A DNA stretch of 64,000 bases, taken from Mikania micrantha. Taxonomy: Eukaryota; Streptophyta; Magnoliopsida; Asterales; Asteraceae. The position numbers and the translations under genes are program-made. Each line of letters opens with the position of its first letter. Position 1 is the stretch's first letter. The stretch lies in assembly GCA_009363875.1 (NCBI GenBank), contig CM018683.1:44691711-44755710 (forward strand). The letters are read 5' to 3'. The notes below the pieces were generated by a model that saw nothing but the letters and a program-made list of their open reading frames with translations, had not been told where the DNA came from and did no database searches. This document shows positions 34,409 to 47,600 of the stretch, piece after piece.

Positions 34409-34543
34409 TGTAACACCCCTACCAATAACAGAATCATCAGGGTGCCACGAAGTATATATTGTTTAAAAGCACATGGTATTAAAATGTAACTAATTCTAAC
34501 ATTACCTTAAATAAAAATTCAAACATAGCATTCAAACCATTAT

Positions 34544-35852
34544 TGTCACACCTCGAGCCGGCGGGCTGGATCGACTTTCCCGTCGGGCGAAAGGTTCTCG
34601 GGGCGCGATATCGTGTGATAATCATAGTTATCAAATCGTTTACATAGCACATGATACATAATGAGAAATGCTAAGATGGCATTGATATAGAATTACAAAG
34701 TTAAATCACACAATACATGTTCAAAATTTAACTAAGTAAATCTACCCAAAAAGAAACATTTAGTTTCTATCTTGTATCTGCACAAAATTTACAAAAGATG
34801 ATTCAAAGTTATGTCATTCAGAGATATGCACAACACAAAAGTAAGCTAGATCTTCTGTAAAGTCTACTAACTTATGCCCTGATGTCTGGTGACTAAACAT
34901 GTTCGTCACATGAGAAAACATGCATTTAAACAAAGTCAACACTAGGTTGGTGAGTTCATAAGTTTAGTTATTTAAAAGCTTCTAGAGTTATTTACACACA
35001 TCTTGATTACACAAGTCTCAGTTATTTTCACTTGACATTATCTCATTCCCATGTCCTCTCTATAGATACACCTACAGGTAGGATATCATCCAGTTAAGCA
35101 TGCTTATATATAGGGCATACGTATCACGAATGAAGCTGCCAGCCCACCACACACGTATCTTTTCATAACTTTAAATAAAATAGTTTTATTTTATTCTTTT
35201 TAAGGTTGAAATTCCTAATAAATTTCTCAAATTTCTTTTTCTTATTTTATTGTTTCAAAAACGTTTATTTTTAATGTTTCGTCAGATCGTATCACCTTCG
35301 CGCGTATTCGTTCGAATTGTCACCCGAACGAACACTACGATGGCTTTACTTTCTGATTATGTTTTCTACCTTTCAGATATCATTGAGAACGTTAAACCCA
35401 CAGATTTGTTTGTGTGAATCGTCACCCACGCAAACACACTATCAGTTTAGCATTCGTAAATGATACTGAAACATTGTTTTAAATTGGACCTTCTCACTAA
35501 GGGACTTAACTAAACTTACCTATTTGCACTTAGATATATTGTTTTCTCTTTGTTTTTCACACTGAATTATCGGGTATCTGATTTCTGTTAATTATGGAAA
35601 TCAGATCGCAACCGATATGTTTTTGTCATTTGTTCTCAGACTTGTTATTTCTCATGATTTGTTGTATTTCTGTATATCGATTTTCATCGAAATACATAAA
35701 ACTGTCATATGTTTTATAGTCATGTTGTCACATAAATTGTTTTACCCATAGTTATTCAAGCACAGTTATTTACACATAGTTATTTACTCATAGTCATTGT
35801 GAAGGTACACGTACCGTACGGATTACCAGGCAATCGGGTACTAGTTGCCACA
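34544..35852 (-). repeat. M1 3' LTR, 1,309 bp, internally deleted
   Basis: Matches both ends of the 5' LTR but joins its 39494 side to its 41515 side at about 35155, losing about 2,021 bp. The lost part includes the TATA box at 41437-41444. Confidence 0.92.
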
Positions 35853-35870
35853 GTCTACCCTTGTTAAAGA
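35853..35870 (-). promoter_or_regulatory. M1 polypurine tract
   Basis: On the minus strand TTAACAAGGGTAGAC precedes the LTR start TGTGGCAACTAG, in the same context as T1. Confidence 0.75.
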
Positions 35871-35886
35871 AATTTCGTCCCGAAAT

Positions 35887-38540
35887 TTAAGCATCATTGT
35901 CGGGTACTACTTCTTCTTCAAACAGGTGGGGATATTTTGCCTTCATGAGATCCTCATGCTCCCAGGTAAATTTTGGTTCGCGCTTAAAGTTCCACCGAAC
36001 TTTTATGACAGGGATACAGCTTTGTTTCAGTCTCTTGACTTCACGATCCATAATCTCTACAGGTTCTTCAATGAAATGTAGTTGTTCATCCACTTGTATT
36101 TCTTCCAAAGGAATGACTAACGATTCATCAGCGAGACATCTCTTGAGATTTGATACATGAAACACATCGTGTACCCCGCTGAGTTCATCAGGAAGTCTGA
36201 GTCTGTATGCCACAGGACCAATTCGTTGAGTTATCTCAAACGGTCCGACATACCTTGATGCTAACTTGCCCTTAGCCCCAAAACGAACCACGCCTTTCCA
36301 CCGGGACACTTTCAACATGACTCGGTCACCCACCTAGAATTCCAAAGTCTTTCGTCGTTTGTCTGCGTAACTCTTTTGGCGGCTACATGTTGCTTATAGT
36401 CTTTGTTGAATCTGAGCAATCTTGTCAGTACTTTCCTGAATAAGTTCAGGCCTAGTGATTCTGTTATCTCCCACTTCGGTCCAACAGATTTGAGACCGAC
36501 ATTTTCTACCATATAATGCTTTGAACGGAGCACATCTGATACTGTTGTGGTAGCTATTGTTGTAGGAGAACTCAATGAGTGGTAAATGATTGTCCCGGAT
36601 TCCACCGAAGTCCATGACACAAATCCTCAACATATCCTCTAGGGTTTGGATAGTTCGCTCGTTTTGGCCATCCGTTTGTGGGTGGTAAGCGGTGCTCAAG
36701 TTTACACTTGTCCGTAAGGATTGTTGCAATGATTGCCAGAATCGCGATGTAAATCGATTGTCTCGGTCAGAAATAATAGATAATGGCACACCGTGCCGCA
36801 CTACTATTTCGTTGACATAGAGTTTTGCTAGTTTTTCCATTTTATAGTTCTCTCTGATCGGCATGAAATGAGCGGACTTGGTCAATCGATCAATGATGAC
36901 CCATATAGAATCGTGTCCGTTGGAAGTACGGGGTAGTTTGGTAATAAAATCCATAGCTATTTTTTCCCACTTCCATTGTGGTATTTCTCGTTGTTTCAGC
37001 AAACCTGAAGGTTTCTGGTGTTCGACTTTGATCTTGGCACAAGTGAGGCACTTACCAACATAAGTAGCCACATCCTTCTTCATACCTGGCCACCACTAAA
37101 ATGACCTAAGATCTTGGCACATCTTATCGACACCAGGATGAACGGAATAACGTGTTTTGTGTGCCTCGTCAAGAATGAGTTTCTGTAGTTCATCTACTGC
37201 CGGGATCTAGACACGATCCTGATAAAAGATAACTTCGTCTTGTTTTGTTTCAAATTGTTTTTCTGCTCCACAATCGAGCTCGTTCCTCAAGTTGTTCCTT
37301 ACCACTGCTTCTTGTTGTGCTTGTAGTATTTGATCTCTTAGACTTGTTTGCACAGTCATTCTCATAGCTCTTACTCATAAGGGTTTGACTCTTCCCTTCC
37401 GGCTCAAAGCGTCAGCTACAACATTAGCTTTGCCCGGATGATATTTGATCACACAATTGTAATCGCTCAGGAGCTCAACCCAACGTCTTTGTCGCATGTT
37501 AAGCTCCTTCTGATCAAATATATGTTGTAAGCTCTTGTGATCTGTGAAGATCGTGCATTTGGTACCATAAAGGTAATGCCTCCAAATCTTTAATACAAAG
37601 ACAACTGCTCCCAATTCTAGGTCATGCGTCGTGTAATTTTTCTCATGTACTTTCAGCTGTTGTGACGCATAGGCAATGACTTTGTCTCGTTGCATTAAAA
37701 CACAACCGAGTCCCTAATGGGAAGCATCACAATAAACCACAAAATCATCGTTGCCTTCTGGTAGGGTTAAGATTGGAGCATTGCACAATCTTTGTTTCAG
37801 TGTTTGAAATGCCTCTTCTTGTTTCTATGTCCACCCGAATGAGTCACTTTTCTAGGTTAGCTTTCTGAGTGGGAAAGCTATCTTAGAGAAATTTGAAATG
37901 AATCTCCTATAATAACTAGCCAGACCCAGAAATGATCTGATCTCAGTAGGTGTTGTGGGCACGTCCCAATTCTTAATTTCCTTGATCTTGGCACGATCCA
38001 CATGAATACCATTACTGTTAATCACGTGACCCAAGAACTGAACTTCTCTTAGCCAAAATTCACACTTGGAGGATTTGGCATAGAGTTGTTCATTCTTTAG
38101 AAGTTCCAAGATTTTTTTGAGGTGTTGTTCATGTTCTTTCTTACTCTTTGAATAGATCAGTATATCATCAATAAAGACGATAACAAACTGATCTAAATAC
38201 GGTTTACACACTCGATTCATGAGATCCATGAACACAACCGGTGCGTTCATCAACCCAAATGGAATCACCATAAAGTCATAATGTCCATATCGGATATGAA
38301 AAGCCGTCTTGGGTATGCCCTCTTCTTGAATTTGGAGCTGGTGATAGCCTGATCTCAGTCTATCTTTGAAAAATACTGAGCTCCCTGCAATTGATCAAAC
38401 AAATCATCAATCCTCAGTAACGGGTACCGATTCTTGATAGTGAGCTTGTTAAGCTCTATGTAATCAATGCACATTATGAAGGATCCATCCTTTTTCTTGA
38501 CAAACAAAACCGGAGCTCCCAGAGTGGCCAGTGCAAGGGT
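35887..38540 (-). pseudogene. pol: M1 pol (RT, RNase H, integrase, chromodomain-like), broken
   Basis: Minus-strand fragments in order: RT N-part with GAPVLFVKKKDGSF (about 38530), RT palm FIDDILIYS (near 38170), RNase H YASQQLKVHEKNYTTHDLEL (near 37650) and TDHKSLQHIF, integrase zinc site CLTCAKIKVEHQ (near 37050), core MDFITKLP, IISDRDNRF and TDGQNERT, and a GPY/F-to-chromodomain end (FTWEHEDLMKAKYPHLF) finishing at 35887. Stops occur at 36334-36336, 37096-37098, 37207-37209, near 37372, 37714-37716 and 37852-37854; several replace a glutamine codon (EF*VGD, LT*KS). Frame also changes near 36340-36394 and 38272-38355. Close homologue of T1 pol, not functional. Confidence 0.9.
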
Positions 38541-38705
38541 AGCAGTATCTAACTCATGGTTAGGTGGTGGTTGATAAGGTGGAGTATGTGGAGGAGGAGG
38601 AGGAGGTGGGGGTGGAGGTGAAGGTGGAGGTGGTGATGATGGTGGTGAGTGTGGGGGTGATTGATGTGGCGATGACGTAGTAGGTGGATGTCTTCTTGGT
38701 GACAT
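38541..38705 (-). pseudogene. gag: M1 Gag N-terminus, truncated and fused to RT
   Basis: ATG at 38705 gives MSPRRHPPTTSSPHQSPP, equivalent to the T1 start MPPRR, then a long proline run. The frame passes directly into RT at GAPVLFV, skipping the Gag core, zinc knuckles and protease. By comparison with T1 this is a deletion of roughly 1.8 kb of coding sequence. Confidence 0.82.
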
Positions 38706-38861
38706 TTTGATCACAACTGAAAGAAAATCGGTTAGTGCAATGATCGAATGCAGAAGACATATGCAAATAAAATACTAAGTTTTATGTTCTCTACATGCAG
38801 GGTCCCTAGGTTATAGTCTAGGCCAAACCGTTTAAGTGATATGCTCTATATTTGTCTATAA

Positions 38862-38879
38862 CCATGGCTCTAATACCAA
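38862..38879 (-). promoter_or_regulatory. M1 primer binding site
   Basis: Minus strand TTGGTATTAGAGCCATGG lies two bases after the 5' LTR end, one mismatch from the usual tRNA-iMet complement in TGGTATCAGAGCC. Confidence 0.85.
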
Positions 38880-40875
38880 TCTGTCACACCCCCGAGCCGG
38901 CGGGCTGGATCGACTTTCCCGTCGGGCGGAAGGTTCTTGGGGCGTGATATCGTGTGATAATCATAGTGATCAAATCGTTTACATAGCACATGATACATAA
39001 TGAGAAATGTTAACATGACATTGATATAGAATTACAAAGTTAAATTACACAATACATGTTCATAATTTAACTAAGTAAATCTATCCAAAAAGAATCATTT
39101 AGTTTCTATCTTGTATCTGCACAAGATTTACAAAACATGATTCAAAGTTATGTCATTCAGAGATATGCACAACACAAAAGTAAGCTAGGTATTCTCTAAT
39201 GTCCACTATCTTATGCCCTGATGTCTGGTGACTAAACATGTTCGTCACCTGAGAAAACATGCATTTAAACAAAGTCAACACTAGGCTGGTGAGTTCATAA
39301 GTTTAGTTATTTAAAACCTTCTAGAGTTATTTACACACATCTTGTATTACACAAGTCTCAGTTATTTTCACTTGGCATTATCTCATTCTCATGTCCTCTC
39401 TATAGATACACCTACAGATAGGATATCGTCCACTTAAGCATGCTTATATATAGGGCATACGTATCACGAATGAAGCCGCCAACCCACCACACACTTAACC
39501 GAACTCAATACCACCTGTATTGTAGCTATAGATACCCATTTCATCACACGTAGACTTTTTCACAATCAGAGTTTACCATATGATAACCCATTGCATTACC
39601 ATGATATTAACATGACACAATAAGTTTCTAAATAGTACAATTCTCCACAACTATAAATGGTAGAATACCACAGATAGTATTGGTGGTATGTATATATGTT
39701 GTAAAGAGTAATAATATCCACAGTTATTAATGGTGGATTACCACAGTTATAAATGGTGGTATTATCACAGTTATTAATGGTGGTATGTACTTTTATTTTG
39801 TAAAGAGTAATAATATCCACAGTTATTAATGGTGGATTACCACAGTTATAAATGGTGGTATTACCATAGTTTTTAATGGTGGTATACTCTTTGACTTACT
39901 ATTACTCACATCTAAATAGGAAGTGAGAGTAAGTCTGAAACGTAGTTCTATCCCAATTGTTCTATAGAATTGAATTGATTACATTGTAGTCACCACAAAG
40001 GCAAACCACAATGTCCTCAATTCATTTCTATTCTGTAGTTTTCCCGAGACCTCACAACTATCTGCCAGCAGCCTGTGGCTCGAGAGAGATCAGTCTCTCA
40101 GTCTACCGGTCCATAGGATAGAAGTGGAGAGATAATTAGCAGACACTATCATACTCTTATCACCCGTGTCAAAAAAGATAGAGTTGGAATAGGCTGACTA
40201 AAAATCAAAAGGGTTCTTATAGTCCTCATCCCATGATCATCAACTCAAAACCTCATGTTCATCATTACATAGAAATCGCATAGATTTAACACACATGTTC
40301 TCATAGGAATAATAGATCTAATATTTTAGAATTAACTGAAATATTCCCACTGGAATAACAATTATAATTTCCTTTGAATTAATAAAATAATTCAATTGGA
40401 ATAACATGTATTCCTCATAAGGATTACAGTTGTAATCACAGAGGAATAATAGTCTTGCCTCTTAGAAATCACATATATTGTCTCAAAGAAATAACAGTTA
40501 TGAACTCATAGAAATCATAGATATGATCTAACAGGAATATCAGTTACAATCTCATAGTAATCATCATCATCAAAATAAAGCATATAGTTGTGATACGTAG
40601 TAAAACCTTATTATCATAAAGTGTACTAAATCACTTAAGAAAAGGTTTTATCATGTTCTCAGCCCTCAGTTAAATCAAAAAATTAGTGAAAAGGAGCATA
40701 TAAACTCACCTTGTTACTGTAATGGTTGACTAAGAGTAAAAAAATGCACGCGCTCACTGTTTTTGTAATGATCTTGTATTCACACTCATGTGTTTGATTA
40801 AATGTTATATGAGTTACGATCCCTTATTTGATTCTTTTTCAAATCTGAGTTGTTAACTGTGTTCGTGTAGTGAAA

Positions 40876-41047
40876 ATGACTCATTCTTGTGATATTCATA
40901 AGAATGACTCATGTTAATGGCCATTCATATGAATGAGTTCATGCTAATGGGTGTTCACACGAATGACTCATGCTAATGGGTGTTCACACGAATGAGTAGC
41001 TCACACGAATGAGTGGCTCATTCTTATGAGCCATTCGCCTGAAATGG
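40876..41047 (-). repeat. GAATGA/TCATTC cluster in M1 LTR
   Basis: Repeated GAATGACTCATGCTAATGG, CATTCATATGAATGAG and CACACGAATGAGT, with TGACTCA/TGAGTCA-like cores. Very similar phrases occur in the LTR of Copia C1 at 22690-22850. Confidence 0.8.
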
Positions 41048-41436
41048 GTTTCAGCCATGGCATGTGAAGATTTTTATTTTTAGTCGAATATATAGTCGTT
41101 TAGAGTGGGATAGGTGAGCAAACTCATTTAGAAGGTGTATGGGTCGAAAAAGGATGTTTGAAACCGGTTAAACTTTGGTTTTTGTCGGGTTTGTAGAAAA
41201 CCCTAAAAACCGAAACTTAAAACCGTAGATCTACCTCGTTTGACGTCGTTTGAGCTCGTTTTCTTTGTGGGTTTACGATCTACTCGAGTGGAGAAGTGTT
41301 TTGGAACAAGAATAAAAAAATGGTGAAGATTTGAGTGAAAAATCTTAGAGAGAAGGAGTAGTGAAAGAAAGTCCCGGATTTGTAATTTTTAGAGAGAGTG
41401 AGTTTGTAAAAGTGAGGGGGAAGAAGGAGTTCTCCC

Positions 41437-41444
41437 CTTTTATA
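41437..41444 (-). promoter_or_regulatory. Likely M1 core promoter (TATA box)
   Basis: TATAAAAG on the minus strand, preceded by CGAACCCGAAACGACC and followed by CTCACTCTCTC. Absent from the M1 3' LTR because of its deletion. Confidence 0.65.
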
Positions 41445-42216
41445 CTCCGGGTCGTTTCGGGTTCGTTCGGTTGTCTGGTTTCACGTTCACGTCGTGTTCC
41501 GGTAACGTAACGCGTATTTTTTCATAACTTTAAATTATATAGTTTTATTTTATTTTTTTTAAGGTTGAAATTCCTAATAAATTTCTCAAATTTCTTTTTC
41601 TTATTTTATTGTTTCGAAAACATTTATTTTTAACGTTTCGTCAGATCGTATCTGCTTCGCGCGTATTCGTTCGAATCGTCACCCGAACGAACACGACGAT
41701 GGCTTTACTTTCTGATTTTGTTTTCTACCTTTCAAATATCATTCGAGAACATTAAACCCACAGATTTGTTTGTCTGAATCGTCATCAACCCAAACACACT
41801 GTCAGTTTAGCATTCGTAAATGATACTGAAACATTGTTTTGAATTGGACTTTCTCACTAACGGACTCAACTAAACTTACCTATTTGCACTTAGTTATACT
41901 GTTTTCTCCTTGTTTTTCACTCTGAATTATTGGACATCTGATTTCTGTTATTTATGGAAATCAGATCGCAACCGATATGTTTTTCTCATTTGTTCTCACA
42001 CTTGCTATTTCTCATGATTTCTTGTATTTCTGTATTTCAATTTTCATTGAAATACATACAACTGTCATATGTTTTATAGTCATGTTGTCATACAACTGTT
42101 TTACCCATAGTTATTCACGCACAGTTGATTACACATAGTTATTTACTCATAGTCATTGTGAAAGTACATGTACCGTACGACAATATCTACGATCGGGTAC
42201 TAGTTGTCACAATTAT

Positions 42217-44001
42217 TCAATTACATAATAAATGAACAACATGTCTTGAAACAAAATGTAAGCAAATTAAATAAATATCTAGGTCAAAGCTCATATCATT
42301 TCTTAAGTTGCGTTTCCACCTTACACATGTTTAAAAAAAAGGTAAATTATATAAAATATATAATAATACTATATATTTAGTTAAAATTAATTAGTTTACA
42401 ATCAAATCTCAAAACCTAAAGCTTTCATGACATAAACAAAACTCGTTGTTTAATAACATAACAATATGAATACTTATATATATATATATGAACAAGCAGT
42501 GCATCCAAAAATTACAATACATATGAATATAATTTTTTTTCATGGATCGATGGATTTGTTGCTTGTATGCAATATTTAATTTCAACAACACCAACTTTTC
42601 ACCATTTCATTTAAATGAAGTTACACACCATCACCTATACCTCTTTATTATTATATTGGTTCTAGTCATCCCTACATGTTTACACCCCATCACCATCAGA
42701 CAATGCCTTGTCTACTCCTTATAACAGTAAACCACTACAAGTACTTTCCACCAAACCTTTGACCAAGAATACTATAACTTAATAATAAATAGAACAACTA
42801 TGGATGGAACAAAAATAACATCACTCAAATTTGATCATTTCTTTTTCTTGTCACTCTCTTTTTTGGATGGAAATTTGCCCACCAATTTTACCACATTAGA
42901 ATAACACAAAACAACCATCATAGCTCTAGGAAATTAACATATTCCAACGCAAAGCATCCCGTAGCCACTTGGTTCCTCTACCAGCCAAACAACCCATTTC
43001 CGATCACCATTCCACCTCTAGACAACCCTAAAGTAACGTCAACAACAACCGCTCAAGGCTAACATCTTATATCCTCCTCCTTGCTTGCCAAGGTGAAACC
43101 CATCTCAAACGTTTTAAAATTATACACACACAAATACAAATTTCTGATTTTAGGACAGAATTTGTCCCAACTTTAACGAGCTATAACTTTGTCTTAGAAA
43201 CACAAAAATTAGCAAACTCAAACCGCATGATTGATTTCATGGAGTTACCTTTTCAGATACTGCTTATACGTTTTCTAACTCAACCAAATGTACCCGAAAC
43301 AGCCTCTACAAAATCAGTATGCATATTTCGACCTTCTGACTTAAGTGGCTGTTTCGGCCTATTTCCGAGCATAATCTTAAGATATTTTCTAAAAAAATTT
43401 GTTCGGAACACGTTGCATTACTGATGAAACTTCTTAAAAATAATAAATATTTGTTTTTAAGACATTATAAAAAAATTTTCCAACTATAAAACACATATTT
43501 TTATGACAAATCTAACAACAAAAATATACCAAAACATCGTAACAAGAACACGGAACATATCAATAGTAACACGAACTTTGACAAGTTCACGAACTCAATG
43601 AAAATCCGCAATGTAGTAGGAACCTGGTAGGATTCCATACAAGACAACATTCATACTCGAGAATTGGAGATCCACTCTAACAGTGAGTTTCATGGCCCCT
43701 ATTTTCTACAAGGTTTTACTAACTCACAGGGGAGAAATCATGCTTGTTCATCGTTTCATTGACGCAATGGTTTTAGTTTAACACATTATTACATGAGTTA
43801 CTTTTATCGTTTTAAGTCCCCTATTCTATAACCGTTAATTGTGGTTAAACGTGAATTATTGGGAATAGTACTATTCGGGGGTGACAACCCCCACCCGTGG
43901 TTAGCATATCTAACTTTGATTGTAGGCCAGATCGGGTGCAGAATATTCATCTCAATACAATGTTTTGCGATAGAACATGGGATGGGCAATTCAATCATGC
44001 C
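42217..44001 (+). repeat. H2 LTR, middle part
   Basis: AT-rich DNA between M1 and C2 with no gene. Assigned to the H2 LTR because removing both insertions joins it to 34543 and 57780 with clean duplicates. ORFs at 43227-43424 and 43841-44124 show no domain. Confidence 0.5.
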
Positions 44002-44629
44002 TGTAGGACCTATTTGGAGCTCGGAAACAATCCGATTCCAAGGGAAATCTGCTTGACAACCTCTGGAATAGTGCGGAATCCTATTCCAGGGTTTTCCAAT
44101 CGAAATCAACAGCAACCGTGGTGAATCGAGTGTGTAGAATCAACGTACGAGTGAGAATCGATCACCACGGGTTGAGAATCGAAGTTGGACGTGAAGAATC
44201 GCTCAAAACTTCAAGGGTTTGACACTAGAGTGCACTGGGAAGAATGAGGACTCAGAAAAGTTAGGTTAGAAATGATTTGAACTTATATTTATAGACTGTA
44301 GTCATTCGGCCGAATGAGTGGCCGAAGCAACTCATTCGGCGAATGACTATGTCGAATAGACAAGTCAGTCGAATGAGTCATTCGGCGAATGGCTCATTCG
44401 CTGAGTATAGTCATTCTCTATTCTCATTCGGCGAATGACTTCATTCGTTAGAGTCATTCGCCCGAATGAGTCATACTCATACTCAAATATTAATTAATCA
44501 TTTCAAATAATCATATAATCAATATTTGACATTAAGAACAATGTATAAAGACAACTTCCATTAATATAACTTTAATCTTTACATGATGATTAGTACAAAG
44601 TTGAACTAGGGACATTAAGTGCATCAACA
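44002..44629 (-). repeat. C2 3' LTR, 628 bp
   Basis: Minus strand TGTTGATGCACTTAATGTCC to AATAGGTCCTACA. TATAAATA lies at 44285-44292 and CATTCGGCGAATG motifs at about 44308-44470. It is 46 bp longer than the 5' LTR. Confidence 0.95.
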
Positions 44630-44652
44630 AACTCCCCCTTGGACCTAGTTCA
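44630..44652 (-). promoter_or_regulatory. C2 polypurine tract
   Basis: Minus strand CTAGGTCCAAGGGGGAGTT ends directly at the LTR start. Degraded or variant forms occur in C1 and C4. Confidence 0.85.
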
Positions 44653-44659
44653 GCTCTTG

Positions 44660-47600
44660 GAAGTGTCTTTCTTGAACTATTTCTCAGTAATAGCTTTCCA
44701 GTCAGCTCTAGCATGAACCTTTAAGCATATGCAGATTCGGATCACTCTCATGAACTGAAGTGCATGTTCCATGTCCTGTACATCGAAGAAAATCTGATGA
44801 CGATACAGTGCTATAACATCTTTGTGGGACAGGTTAGTCAACCACATTAGCTCAAAAATACGAACAATATCCCACTTCTTATCTTTTTAAAGCATAATCA
44901 CAGCTTCTCCAGTGCGCTCGTCATAATACCACCATCGGAAGCCCTCCATAAAATCTTGACGCATCTTCCTCAAAGGAATCTTCTTCAAGACTTTAGGAGG
45001 AAGCCACTTCAGGATAACTTTATGCTTTCGGGTGTCTCCATCAATCTCTGGCAGATAATAACGTTCAGGCTGTTGAGGCTGAAAGTTTACCCATCTCTTT
45101 CTATACTCATACTGAATTTGCCGAGAGAACCAGGCAGAAATCCCTGAATCTTCACTGTACAGCATCTTTAGACGAGCTAATTGATTGACTTCAAAGCCTG
45201 GCAACGTCTTAAAGTCATGGGGATGCTTGAAATAATCAATTCATTTCTCCCTCTTCACCGCATAGCACCCTAGATCATGAAAGTATGCCCAGCTCAGAAT
45301 TTGACCTCTAGCCTTGTAGCCTTTGGTTCTGTAGACTTTCTTGTGTGTAGCTGGCAACTTCATGGTGCTTTCTTTCTTGAGAACCTCCCAGTAGGCTTCC
45401 CATTCCTCTTTTCTCTTCTTTTGATCAGCAGCTTCGGCTTTGCTAACCTCAACTTGTTCTTCTAAGTATCGGATCAGTAGATCTTCAGTAGCTAGATCAA
45501 ACTGATCAATAAATGTGGGAAGCTCTTCCTCAGCTGATGTATACTTTGGATACTCCTCCTCGGTTATGTCCTACAGAATGACCTCATCAATGTCATCAAA
45601 AGGTTCTGGAGATGGTTCATCAAACACTGGTATAGAGGAATCATCAGCAACAACCTCATCTGGATTGAGCCTGAACAGTTCTGCAATTTGCTCCTTAAAC
45701 AGGCAATGAATGATTTCTCCCTCCTCCTTGTCATAGCTAACTGTGTGCTGTATAATGCCTTGAGCGTCAAGAATCATACTGAGAGTCTCGTCTAATTGAC
45801 GTCTCACAGGCACAGCTTCTACTTCCTCAGTAGCATCAGGTTCAGCAGTCTTTGTGGGAGGAGATGGAGGAGGAGCCTGTTTCTTCTTGTCGTTGGCACT
45901 TTTGGACCGAATCTCCGATGTAGAATGGGCTTGATCATCATCGTTATCATCATCATCATCACTTGATGAACCAGAAGACCCACTTCCTGATCCGTCCTTA
46001 TCATCATCACCTGATTCATCATCATTCTCTGAATCCTCATAATCGACTTTTTCCTCCTCAGACTCTTCTTCTTCTTCATCATCTTCTTCTGTTTCTTCTT
46101 TGTCTGATTCATCGGAATGAGCAACAGTGCCTTCAATCCTGGGAGTACTATCCTTGAGACTGTCAAGCTCATCAGCTAGTCTAGCATTCTCAGTCTCTAA
46201 GGACAGGATCCGGTCACTGAAATCAGTGACAGTCAATGCCAACTGATGATTCTCATCAATGTATTTCAGCAACTCTTCTTCTTGCTGAGCAGAACGAGCT
46301 CTGAGATCTGCTCTCTGATCTGCAGCTTGAAGCAACAGTGCATCTTGATCTGTTATCCTCTGTGTAAGTTGAGCGATAACCAGATCCTGTTCTCTGCTCT
46401 TCCTTTCCATCTCCATATTCCTCTCCATCAATCTGAGTACCATACTGTTCAGTGTGCTCAGCTGATCAACAACTGAAACAGTAGGTATGAACGTGCCAGC
46501 TTGTGAGATGGAAGGACCAGCAGAAGTAGAGGTGAAAATGGGAGCCTGAGTCATAGAGGTGGTCAGAGGGGCAGTAGTAGCACGAACATGAGTAGCCCTT
46601 GACCTTGTCAGTGAAGAAACTGAGACAACTGCTACTGATGTGACAGTAGTTGTAGCAGCTGTTGTCAGTTCTGACTTCCTCTGGAATGAAAATCTGGATC
46701 TCTTTCTTCTTCCAGCTATAGAGGATGTAGACTGAACAGCTGCAACAGATACAGCTGCAGTGATAGGAGCAGAGGAATGAGGAGGTGAAGAAATACCAAA
46801 CTCAGGAATAAATAAAGGATCAGTGATCTCCTCCATCTCAGCTTCACTCCTCTTCCTCTTCCTCTTTGTTAACCTTCCACCAAGCCAAACACTCTCATAC
46901 TCGTCATCAGGTGTACCCTCTGAATCAGAACCACCAGCCTCATCAGCACCAGCTTCACCTTCATCCTCATTTGAGTCCTCTGACTCATCTTCATCAGCAG
47001 CAGGTGTGGTGCCTGTCGTATCGAGAGGAGTAGTCACTGTGGAGGTAGTAGTAGCCATGAAGTCTAGCTCCAACAGTGAGTCAATTTCAACTTCCTCATC
47101 AGCAGCCATAGAGGTACTCACACTAGCACTAGCAGACACACCAGCAGCCTCAACTAGGCTAACATCAGTAGTGGATATGATATCAACAACAACAGCAGAA
47201 CTAGATCCAACACCAGCTGATCTCAAACCAACACTTGCACCTACACCACTTCCACCTTCACCACCATGATCATCACCACCATCATCTGGCACAACAATAT
47301 CTTCTATATCCGAATCAGACTCATCATGCCTCCATCTTCGACCAACAGGAGCTATGTAATCTGGCCTAGAAAGATGACCAAATAAAGATCGAGTTGCCGG
47401 CTTCCTTTCCTTGCCTCTGTATGACATCACTCTGTTTAGAGTGATGTCATTCATGTGCTCCAACATGAGAATATCTGCATTAATCTTTGGCAAATCCGGC
47501 AACTGTGCATCAATCAACTGTTGCAAGAAACGAGGATACATCATGAACTTCTTATCCCCTTTCAGAGTCACATTCTCCTTCATATGCGAGAAGACCATTT

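Larger units (their letters stand above)
34544..42211 (-). mobile_element. M1: minus-strand Tekay-like Gypsy element, defective
   Basis: 7,668 bp with exact ATTAT duplicates at 34539-34543 and 42212-42216. Minus-strand order: 5' LTR 42211-38882, primer site, short leader, gag start fused to RT, RNase H, integrase and chromodomain-like end, purine tract, 3' LTR 35852-34544. The 3' LTR lacks about 2.0 kb present in the 5' LTR. Gag, protease and the front of RT are deleted and pol has several stops. Its LTR family is the same as S1. Confidence 0.93.
38882..42211 (-). repeat. M1 5' LTR, 3,330 bp
   Basis: Minus-strand boundaries TGTGACAACTAG and GGGGGTGTGACA. It includes TATA at 41437-41444, a GAATGAGTCAT-type cluster at 40876-41047, a roughly 99-bp duplication at 39700-39890 with repeated CCACAGTTATTAATGGTGG, and a conserved block at 39240-39298. 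No coding content. Confidence 0.92.

Noticed and set aside
43227..44124. Short ORFs in the H2 LTR
   Set aside because: AT-rich LTR sequence, several frames open, no domain.
46823..47269. 148-codon plus-strand ORF rich in Ser/Ala within C2
   Set aside because: Antisense shadow of the Ser/Thr-rich part of the extra ORF.
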